This document shows positions 16,166 to 23,081 of a DNA stretch of 64,000 nucleotides, piece by piece; the first letter of the stretch is position 1, and each line of letters opens with the position of its first letter. Where the stretch lies: the NCBI RefSeq assembly GCF_025499425.1, contig NZ_JAIMCB010000001.1, positions 434,001 through 498,000 of the forward strand, read 5' to 3'. Made by a program: the position numbers and the translations under genes. The notes beneath the pieces were generated by a model. The model was not told where the DNA came from. It made no database searches and saw nothing but the letters and a program-made list of their open reading frames with translations. The stretch comes from Acidiferrimicrobium sp. IK (lineage in GTDB: Bacteria > Actinomycetota > Acidimicrobiia > Acidimicrobiales > Palsa-688).

Positions 16166-17443
16166 TCAGGCGGAGCGTTCGGGAGCGAGCCGGGCGATCG
16201 CCGCGACCGCCTTGTAGGCGGCCTCCGCCGGGCCCAGCTCGTCGGGGCGCAGCAAGTTGGCCATGATCCGCAGCACCCATTCCATGAGCGGCCGGCTGCG
16301 CATACCGGTGGTCACCAGCGCCCGCATCAGCTGCGGGTGGCCGATGATCTTCACGAACGCCCGGGCCACCTTGTAGTACAGGGCGTAGGTGTCCTGCAGC
16401 CGCTGCTCGTAGGTCTGAAGCGCCATCCCATCCCCCGAGGCCAGCGCCAGGTGCACCGCGTCGGCGGCGATCCGCCCCGTCTCGTAGGCGTAGGCGATGC
16501 CCTCACCGTTGAACGGGTTGATGGTCCCGCCGGCGTCGCCGACCACCAGGTAGGTGGGACCGGCGTGAGGGCCGACCGACAGCCCCATCGGCAGGCGGCC
16601 GCCGGTGGCCGGCCCGCACGCGGTCTCGGGTCGCATGTCCCACGACTCGGGGGCGTAGTCGACGAAGCTCTCCAGCAGGTGGGTGGTGTTGACCGCCTTC
16701 CACTGGTTGAAGGTGGACAGCAGCCCGATGCCGACGTTGATCCGCCCGTCGCCGACCGGGAAGATCCAGCCGTAGCCGGGGAGGACGTTGCCGGCCTTGT
16801 CGCGGATGTCCAGCCAGCTGTCGATCCACGGCTCGTCGTGGCGAGGCGAGTAGTAGTAGCCGCGGATGGCCATCCCGAGCGGGTAGCTGCGGTTGCGGCT
16901 GGTGCCCAGCGCCCGCCCGAAGCGGGAGTTGGCGCCGTCGGCCACGACGACGTAGCGGGCCCGGACCTCCACCGGCTCGGCGTCGGGGTCGGTCTTGTCC
17001 TTGATCAGCCCGCCGCGCACCAGCCCCTGCTCGACGAGCGGGGCGATCGCCTCGGACTTCTCCCACACCTCGGCACCGGCCTTTTCCGCTCTGCGGGCAA
17101 CCAAAGCGTCCAGGTCCTTGCGGGTGATCACGTAGCCGTAGCCGGGCAGGTCCGGATGCTCCGGCCACTTGAGCTCCAGGGTCCGGCCGAACCCGTGCGA
17201 CCGAAGCCCGTCGTAACGGTGGCCGGCGCCGGCCAGCTCGTCGCCGAGGCCCATGTCCAGCAGCTGGCGGACCGACCGGGGCGTCAGGCCGTCACCGCAG
17301 GTCTTCTCCCGGGGGTAGGACTTGCGTTCCACCATCACCACGTCGTGCCCGGCGCTGGCCAGCCAGTAGGAGGCGGTGGCACCGGAGGGGCCGCCCCCGA
17401 TGACCAAGACGTCGCAGTGGCGCGCGGTGCGGGGGGACGGCAT
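16166..17443 (-). CDS. Geranylgeranyl reductase family flavoprotein (menaquinone isoprenoid reductase-like)
   Basis: 425 residues. N-terminal FAD motif VLVIGGGPSGATASYWLASAG, then REKTCGDGLTPRSV typical of the geranylgeranyl reductase family, and the second FAD motif LVVGDAGGTINPFNGEGIAYA. The family saturates isoprenoid double bonds; in mycobacteria the MenJ member partly saturates the menaquinone side chain. Lying divergently from nuoA, whose complex reduces menaquinone, supports that role here, but archaeal-type lipid reduction is an alternative. ATG 17443 lies six bases after TAGATT on the minus strand, another leaderless arrangement. The C-terminus is helical and probably membrane-associated. 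Confidence 0.82.
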   Translation of the reverse strand: MPSPRTARHCDVLVIGGGPSGATASYWLASAGHDVVMVERKSYPREKTCGDGLTPRSVRQLLDMGLGDELAGAGHRYDGLRSHGFGRTLELKWPEHPDLPGYGYVITRKDLDALVARRAEKAGAEVWEKSEAIAPLVEQGLVRGGLIKDKTDPDAEPVEVRARYVVVADGANSRFGRALGTSRNRSYPLGMAIRGYYYSPRHDEPWIDSWLDIRDKAGNVLPGYGWIFPVGDGRINVGIGLLSTFNQWKAVNTTHLLESFVDYAPESWDMRPETACGPATGGRLPMGLSVGPHAGPTYLVVGDAGGTINPFNGEGIAYAYETGRIAADAVHLALASGDGMALQTYEQRLQDTYALYYKVARAFVKIIGHPQLMRALVTTGMRSRPLMEWVLRIMANLLRPDELGPAEAAYKAVAAIARLAPERSA

Positions 17444-17449
17444 GGGCAG

Positions 17450-17455
17450 AATCTA
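17450..17455 (-). promoter_or_regulatory. -10 element of the geranylgeranyl reductase gene
   Basis: TAGATT on the minus strand ends six bases before the ATG at 17443, so the message is likely leaderless. No clear -35 is visible upstream. Confidence 0.45.
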
Positions 17456-17510
17456 GGCGCTGCCCCCCGCTACAGCACATGCGGGCCGGCCCCCGGCGTG
17501 AACCGGCCGT

Positions 17511-17540
17511 TTCGACTCTCCGGTCGGGCGTGGCTACGCT
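17511..17540 (+). promoter_or_regulatory. nuo operon promoter
   Basis: TTCGAC at 17511-17516 and TACGCT at 17535-17540 are separated by 18 bases. Transcription would start near 17547, leaving about 50 bases of leader with a GGAAGG ribosome site at 17584-17589, seven bases before the nuoA GTG. No Rex operator is recognisable here. Confidence 0.5.
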
Positions 17541-17596
17541 GCCGGGGGGGTCGAACCCGACCCCAGCGGACCACCAGCGGAAAGGAAGGCGCAGCC

Positions 17597-18121
17597 GTGG
17601 ACCAGTACCTGCCGATCGTCCTCCTCCTCGTCGTCGCCCTGGCCTTCGCCGCGGGCTCCTTCGCCGCCTCCAAGCTCCTCGGCCCGTCGCGCCCCACCGG
17701 CGCCAAGACCGGCCCCTACGAGTCGGGCATCGTCCCCCAAGCCCCGGTCGCCGCCCGCTTCCCGGTGCGTTTCTTCTTGGTCGCCATGATCTTCATCATC
17801 TTCGACATCGAAGTGATCTTCTTGTACCCGTGGGCCGTGATCTACCACCAGCTCAACACGTTCGGGCTGGCGGAGATGGCGGCGTTCGCTCTGGTCGTGT
17901 TCGTCTCGTTCGCCTACCTGGTGTCCAACGGCGCGCTCGACTGGGGCCCGGTTAAGAAGCTGGCCCGCAAGGCGCCGGTCAACCTGACCCGGACCACGAC
18001 ATCCACCGTCCGGCGGGTTCCCCGCCCGGACCAGCTCATCGACGGGATGTCCCCCCGGCCTGTCGACTCCGAGCCCGAGCCGACCGCGGAACCGGTCGGC
18101 GCCGGCGCGCCGGAGGCCTGA
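17597..18121 (+). CDS. nuoA: NADH:quinone oxidoreductase subunit A
   Basis: 174 residues with three membrane segments, part of the membrane arm near the quinone site. Conserved family features: [11 protein letters not shown] in the first loop, [22 protein letters not shown] in the second helix with its acidic pair, and a third helix. The C-terminal tail of about 55 residues beyond the last helix is longer than in the E. coli subunit and polar, ending in Pro/Glu-rich sequence. GTG 17597 is fixed by the GGAAGG ribosome site seven bases upstream. Confidence 0.95.
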   Translation: MDQYLPIVLLLVVALAFAAGSFAASKLLGPSRPTGAKTGPYESGIVPQAPVAARFPVRFFLVAMIFIIFDIEVIFLYPWAVIYHQLNTFGLAEMAAFALVVFVSFAYLVSNGALDWGPVKKLARKAPVNLTRTTTSTVRRVPRPDQLIDGMSPRPVDSEPEPTAEPVGAGAPEA

Positions 18122-18133
18122 GTCCGCAGGTTT

Positions 18134-18162
18134 TTGGCGGTCTCGGCTGGGCGCCCTACCTT
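18134..18162 (+). promoter_or_regulatory. Second, internal nuo promoter before nuoB
   Basis: In the 74-base nuoA-nuoB gap, TTGGCG (18134-18139) and TACCTT (18157-18162) are spaced by 17 bases. A GAGGAGG ribosome site follows at 18182-18188. nuoB-N may therefore also be transcribed without nuoA. Confidence 0.45.
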
Positions 18163-18195
18163 GGGGGTGCTTCGCCGTCTCGAGGAGGCACGACG

Positions 18196-18759
18196 ATGGG
18201 CCTGGAGAATCTCCAGCACAACTTTCTGACCGGAACCCTCGAGGGGATGGTCAAGTGGGCACGGGCGTCGAGCTCGTGGGCCGCCAACTTCGGTCTGGCC
18301 TGCTGCGCGATCGAGATGATGGCCGCCGGCGCGGCCAACTTCGACCTGGCCCGCTTCGGGATGGAGGTCTTCCGGGCGTCGCCCCGCCAGGCCGACGTCA
18401 TGATCGTCGCCGGGCGGGTCAGCCAGAAGATGGCCCCGGTCCTGCGGCAGGTCTACGACCAGATGATGGAACCCAAGTGGGTGATCTCGATGGGCGTGTG
18501 CGCCAGCACCGGCGGGATGTTCAACAACTACGCCATCGTGCAGGGCGTCGACCAGATCGTCCCGGTCGACGTGTACGCCCCGGGCTGCCCTCCGGGCCCC
18601 GAGACCCTCATCCACTCGATCTTGACCCTGCACCAAAAGATCCGCCTCGGTGAGATCACCCGCCGCACCGCGGACGGGACCGGCGCCGGCATCCACCTCG
18701 ACGCTGCCACCCTGCGCCGCCCGGCCCGGGTCAGCCTGAGCGCCCCCGCCGCGTCGTGA
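18196..18759 (+). CDS. nuoB: NADH:quinone oxidoreductase subunit B
   Basis: 187 residues. Holds iron-sulfur cluster N2, the last carrier before quinone, at the junction of the peripheral and membrane arms. The ligands are the tandem cysteines 36-37 in LACCAIEMM, Cys102 in [10 protein letters not shown] and Cys131 in [11 protein letters not shown] strong GAGGAGG lies seven bases before the ATG. The C-terminal 25 residues are Ala/Arg-rich and variable. The stop overlaps the nuoC start (GTGA). Confidence 0.97.
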   Translation: MGLENLQHNFLTGTLEGMVKWARASSSWAANFGLACCAIEMMAAGAANFDLARFGMEVFRASPRQADVMIVAGRVSQKMAPVLRQVYDQMMEPKWVISMGVCASTGGMFNNYAIVQGVDQIVPVDVYAPGCPPGPETLIHSILTLHQKIRLGEITRRTADGTGAGIHLDAATLRRPARVSLSAPAAS

Positions 18760-19307
18760 CCGACACCCCCCCGCCGGCCGACGCCGGCAACGAGACCCCC
18801 GCCGCGAGCAGCGAGGACGCCGCCCCCGCCCGAGAGACCGTCCACGGCGCGCCGCTGGTCGACAGCCTGGGCTCGGCGGTGGTCCACACCGGCGTCGACG
18901 GCTACGGCGAGCTGATGGCGGCGCTGAAGAAGGACGGCTACCAGCTGTTCGTCGGGTTGTGCGGCGTCGACTACCTGACCCACCCGGGCCGGGAGCTGCC
19001 GGAGGGCGTCGAGGCCCAGCGCTTCGAAGTGGTGGTGGAGCTGGCCCGCATGGAGGACCGCAAGCGTCTCCGGGTCCGCTGCCAGGTGCCCGCCGACAAC
19101 CCGACCGTGCCGACGCTGTTCGACCTGTGGGCCGGCAGCGAAGCCCACGAGCGCGAGACCTACGACATGTACGGCATCAACTTCGAGGGCCATCCCGACC
19201 CCAGCCGGATCCTGATGCCCGAGGACTGGGAAGGCCACCCGCTGCGCAAGGACTACGCCAGCGGCCGGATCCCGGTCCAGTTCAAAGAAGCCCCGAGTGG
19301 GCGTTGA
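18756..19307 (+). CDS. nuoC: NADH:quinone oxidoreductase subunit C
   Basis: 183 residues, the 30-kDa-type peripheral subunit that packs against NuoD near the quinone cavity and carries no cofactor. Conserved segments are [56 protein letters not shown] and [17 protein letters not shown]. The first 30 residues are an acidic, Ala/Pro-rich extension. It is separate from NuoD here, not fused as in E. coli. Start GTG overlaps the nuoB stop. Confidence 0.95.
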   Translation: MTDTPPPADAGNETPAASSEDAAPARETVHGAPLVDSLGSAVVHTGVDGYGELMAALKKDGYQLFVGLCGVDYLTHPGRELPEGVEAQRFEVVVELARMEDRKRLRVRCQVPADNPTVPTLFDLWAGSEAHERETYDMYGINFEGHPDPSRILMPEDWEGHPLRKDYASGRIPVQFKEAPSGR

Positions 19308-19398
19308 GCGCCGCGCCGCCCCCGCCCGACCCCGACGCCGTCCGCGACCCCCACGAAGTTCGAGACCCACACCCAGCTCGAGAACGAAGCCTGCAGCC

Positions 19399-20835
19399 AT
19401 GAGCACAACCGACACCAGCAACACCGGCACCGGCGACCCGGCCCCCGACGAACCCAAGCGGGGGTCGCTGGCTGACCGCCTGCTCGGGCGGACCGTCCCC
19501 GGCGGCCCGCAGCTGACCAGCATGTTGCAGCACAAGACCTCCGAGGGCGCCCAGGAGCTGCTGGCCCGGGCCCGCACCCAGGCCGCGGAGCTGCGCCGGG
19601 AAGGCGGGGTGCTGCGCCTCCCGGAGGGCGCCGCCCTCGACCCCGAGGACATCGACATCGACGTCCCGAGCGACGAGACGATGATCCTCAACATCGGCCC
19701 GTCGCACCCCTCCACCCACGGGGTGCTCCGGCTGATGGTGGAGCTCGACGGCGAGACCATCCTGCGCTCCAAGCCGGTGATCGGCTACCTGCACACCGGC
19801 ATGGAGAAGACCGCCGAGGAGCTGATGTACCACCAGGGGTCGACCAACGTCACCCGGATGGACTACCTCTCGCCGTTCTTCAACGAGCTGGCGTTCTCGC
19901 TCAGCGTCGAGAAGCTGCTCGGTGTGGAGGTCCCGCCCCGGGCCACCTGGATCCGGATGCTCATGTGCGAGCTCAACCGGGTCAGCTCCCACTTCCTCTG
20001 GATGGCGACCAACGGGTCCGACATCGGCGCCATCAACATGCTGGTGTACGGCTGGCGGGAGCGGGAGATCCTGCTGGCCTTCTTCGAGAAGGTCACCGGC
20101 TTGCGGATGAACCACAACTACATCCGCCCCGGCGGCGTCGCCGCCGACCTCCCCGACGGCTGGCGCGACGACGTCGCGGCGATCTGCGAGGCCATCCCGA
20201 AGCGGATGGACGAGTACGACAACCTCCTGACCGGCCAGCCGATCCTCCAGCAGCGCCTGCAGGGGGTCGGTGCCCTCGACGCGCAGACCGCCCTCGACCT
20301 GGGCTGCACCGGCCCGCTGCTGCGGGGCTCGGGCGTGGCGTGGGACGCCCGGCGCGACACCCCCTACCTGGCCTACGACGAGGTCGACTTCGACGTCATC
20401 GTCGGCAGCGAGGGCGACTGCTGGGACCGGTTCGCGGTGCGGATCAACGAGATCCGCGAGTCGATCCGGATCTGCCAGCAGATCCTCGACCGGATGCCGG
20501 AAGGCGATTTCCGGGTGCAGGACAAGAAGGTCACCCCGCCGCCGAGAAGCCGCATCGACGAGTCGATGGAGGCGCTCATCCACCACTTCAAGCTCTACAC
20601 CGAGGGCTTCAAGGTGCCGGTGGGGGAGGCGTACGTGCCGGTGGAGTCGGCCCGCGGCGAGCTGGGCTGCTACATCGTCTCCGACGGCACGTCGCGCCCG
20701 TACCGCTGCCACGTGCGGGCCCCGAGCTTCGCCAACCTCCAGTCGTTTTCGACCATGGCCCGGGGCGGGTTCATCGCCGACGCGATCGTCTTGGTGTCGA
20801 CCATCGACCCGGTCCTGGGCGACGTCGACCGTTGA
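19399..20835 (+). CDS. nuoD: NADH:quinone oxidoreductase subunit D
   Basis: 478 residues, the 49-kDa-type subunit that forms the quinone-reduction pocket with NuoB. GPSHPSTHGVLRL contains the quinone-pocket histidine, and GYLHTGMEKTAEEL, RMDYLSPF and MCELNRVSSH follow. The last residues DPVLGDVDR match the family end. The first 80 residues form a polar, coiled N-terminal extension not found in E. coli. ATG 19399 lies 91 bases after nuoC, the second-largest spacing in the nuo cluster. The intervening sequence is a Pro/Arg-rich frame with no ribosome site, so an earlier start is not supported. Confidence 0.95.
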   Translation: MSTTDTSNTGTGDPAPDEPKRGSLADRLLGRTVPGGPQLTSMLQHKTSEGAQELLARARTQAAELRREGGVLRLPEGAALDPEDIDIDVPSDETMILNIGPSHPSTHGVLRLMVELDGETILRSKPVIGYLHTGMEKTAEELMYHQGSTNVTRMDYLSPFFNELAFSLSVEKLLGVEVPPRATWIRMLMCELNRVSSHFLWMATNGSDIGAINMLVYGWREREILLAFFEKVTGLRMNHNYIRPGGVAADLPDGWRDDVAAICEAIPKRMDEYDNLLTGQPILQQRLQGVGALDAQTALDLGCTGPLLRGSGVAWDARRDTPYLAYDEVDFDVIVGSEGDCWDRFAVRINEIRESIRICQQILDRMPEGDFRVQDKKVTPPPRSRIDESMEALIHHFKLYTEGFKVPVGEAYVPVESARGELGCYIVSDGTSRPYRCHVRAPSFANLQSFSTMARGGFIADAIVLVSTIDPVLGDVDR

Positions 20836-20907
20836 GCCCCCTCTCGACCGGGCGTCTCGAGCGCTCGTTTGGACCGAACCAGTTCGCCTCGGCAAGGATC
20901 GTCTGAC

Positions 20908-21747
20908 GTGGCCAGGTTGACCCCCGCCAATGAGGAACGTGCGCGCCAGCTCATCGCCCTCTACCCCCACCACCGCTCGGCGCTGATCCCGATCCTGCAC
21001 ATCCTGCAGGGCCAGGACGGCTACCTGAGCGAGGACGGCATGCACCACGTCGGCGAGCTGCTGGGCCTCACCGCGGCCGAGGTGCGCGGCACCGCGACGT
21101 TCTACGACATGTTCCACGTCGAGCCGGTCGGCAAATACGTGGTGGCGGTGTGCACCAACATCGCCTGCATGCTCCAAGGCGCCTACGAGCTGCTCGAAGC
21201 CGCCGAGGACCAGCTCGGCATCGCGCCGGGAGGCACCACCCCCGACGGCATGTTCACCCTCGAAGACGCCGAATGCCTGGCGCTGTGCGGCAACGCTCCG
21301 TGCGCCACGGTCAACTGGCGGTTCTTCGGGGACCTCGACCCCGAGCGTTTCGCCCAGCTGACCGAGGACCTGCGCGCCGGACGCCTCGACGCCGAGGTCC
21401 CGCCCCACGGGGTGCTGTCGCGGGTGGACCGCAACGTCGGCCTCCGGGCGGCCGGCCAGAGCGTCCACGGCGCCGGGGGGCCTCCGGTACCGGCCCGCTC
21501 CGGGCAGAACTCCGCCAGCCCCGAGCCGCTCGCCGTAGAGCCCGACGCCGACGGCGGCCAGCCCGCCGGGCCCCACGACGCCGGCGTGGAGCTTCGCACC
21601 ACGCTGAGCACCACCGCGGTCATCGCCCACGAGGGCGGCCGGGGCCTGGACCGCACCGGTACCCGCACCACCGCCGCCCCCGACGGCCGCAACCCCCAAG
21701 GCAGCGCGGATAGTCAGGGCAGCACCGACAGTCAGGGCCAGGAATGA
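20908..21747 (+). CDS. nuoE: NADH:quinone oxidoreductase subunit E
   Basis: 279 residues. Thioredoxin-like subunit holding the [2Fe-2S] cluster N1a beside NuoF. Ligands are the cysteine pairs in VCTNIACMLQG and CLALCGNAPC. The N-terminal helical bundle starts LTPANEERARQLIALYPHHRSALIPIL. The family domain ends near residue 165; the remaining roughly 110 residues are low-complexity and probably disordered, ending in serine/glutamine repeats, which is unusually long. GTG 20908 is supported by AAGGA ten bases upstream; an earlier in-frame GTG at 20869 has no ribosome site. Stop and nuoF start overlap (ATGA). Confidence 0.93.
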   Translation: MARLTPANEERARQLIALYPHHRSALIPILHILQGQDGYLSEDGMHHVGELLGLTAAEVRGTATFYDMFHVEPVGKYVVAVCTNIACMLQGAYELLEAAEDQLGIAPGGTTPDGMFTLEDAECLALCGNAPCATVNWRFFGDLDPERFAQLTEDLRAGRLDAEVPPHGVLSRVDRNVGLRAAGQSVHGAGGPPVPARSGQNSASPEPLAVEPDADGGQPAGPHDAGVELRTTLSTTAVIAHEGGRGLDRTGTRTTAAPDGRNPQGSADSQGSTDSQGQE

Positions 21748-23081
21748 CCATCACCGACGCGCCGCACATCGTCACCCGCCGCCTCGGCACGCCCCGGTCC
21801 TGGACCCTCGAGACCTACCTGGCCGACGGCGGCTACCAGGGTCTGCGCAAGGCGCTGTCGATGACGCCCGAGCAGATCCACGAGCAGGTCAACACCGCCA
21901 ACATCCTCGGGCGGGGCGGCGCCGGCTTCGAGGCCGGCCGCAAGTGGGGGATGCTGGCCAAGCCCACGCCGGTGTACCTGACGATCAACGGCGACGAGAG
22001 CGAGCCGGCCACCTTCAAGGACCACATGCTCATTGAGGGCGACCCCCACCAGCTGATCGAGGGGGCGCTCATCTGCGCGTACGCCATCGGCGCGGACCAG
22101 GTGTTCCTGTTCGTGCGCGGCGAGTTCCCGCTCGGCATCGAGCGGCTGCAGGCCGCCCTCAACGAGGCGTACGCCTACGGCGCGGTCGGCCGGGACATCT
22201 TCGCCAGCGGCTGGAACATCGACGTCGTGGTCCATCCCGGCGCCGGCGCCTACATCTGCGGCGAGGAGACCGCCCTGCTCGAGTCCCTCGAAGGCAAGCG
22301 GGGCTACCCCCGGATCAAGCCGCCGTTCTTCCCGGCCGTGGTCGGGCTGTACGGCGCGCCGACGATCGTCAACAACGTCGAGACGGTGTCCAACCTGCCT
22401 TGGGTCATGCTCAACGGCGGCGACGCGTTCGCCGCGTTGGGGGAGGGCCGCTCCAAGGGGACCAAGCTGTTGGCGCTCGCCGGGCACGTCAACCGGCCCG
22501 GCAACTACGAGCTGGAGTTCGCCAAGGTCAGCTTCCGCGACTTGATCTTCGACCCGTCGCTCGGGGCGGGCATCCGCGACGGCGGGGAGCTGAAAGCGTT
22601 CATCCCGGGCGGGGCGTCGTCGCCGTGGCTCGGCCCGGAGCACCTCGACGTGCTCCTCGCCAACGAGAAGATCGCCGAGGTCGGCACCATGGCCGGCTCC
22701 GGGTCGGTGGTCCCGATGGACCACACCACCTGCATGGTGCGCGCCGCGTGGCGCATCGTCCGGTTCTTCCACCGGGAGAGCTGCGGGCAGTGCACGCCGT
22801 GCCGGGAGGGCGGCGGGTGGCTGGAGAAGATCCTGCAGCGCATCGAGAACGGTCAGGGCCGCGAGTCGGACCTGGACCTGCTCATGGACGTGTGCGACAA
22901 CATCTCGCCCGGCGTCCGCTGGCCCCCGGCCCAGACGACGATCTGCGTGCTCGGGCCGTCGATGCCGCCGGCGATCTCGTCGGGCATCCGCATGTTCCGC
23001 GACGAGTTCCTCGCCCACATCCGCGACGGGCGCTGCCCGTTCCCCCCCGACCGTCTCCCCGGGAAGCTGGCCAGTGTCTGA
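21744..23081 (+). CDS. nuoF: NADH:quinone oxidoreductase subunit F
   Basis: 445 residues, the NADH-oxidising subunit with FMN and [4Fe-4S] cluster N3. GRGGAGFEAGRKW binds NADH/FMN, INGDESEPATFKD lines the FMN site, GAGAYICGEETALLES is the second signature. The cluster ligands are the three cysteines of ESCGQCTPCREG and the cysteine in TTICVLGPS. Length and order match the family. The 3' end overlaps nuoG by eight bases. Confidence 0.97.
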   Translation: MTITDAPHIVTRRLGTPRSWTLETYLADGGYQGLRKALSMTPEQIHEQVNTANILGRGGAGFEAGRKWGMLAKPTPVYLTINGDESEPATFKDHMLIEGDPHQLIEGALICAYAIGADQVFLFVRGEFPLGIERLQAALNEAYAYGAVGRDIFASGWNIDVVVHPGAGAYICGEETALLESLEGKRGYPRIKPPFFPAVVGLYGAPTIVNNVETVSNLPWVMLNGGDAFAALGEGRSKGTKLLALAGHVNRPGNYELEFAKVSFRDLIFDPSLGAGIRDGGELKAFIPGGASSPWLGPEHLDVLLANEKIAEVGTMAGSGSVVPMDHTTCMVRAAWRIVRFFHRESCGQCTPCREGGGWLEKILQRIENGQGRESDLDLLMDVCDNISPGVRWPPAQTTICVLGPSMPPAISSGIRMFRDEFLAHIRDGRCPFPPDRLPGKLASV

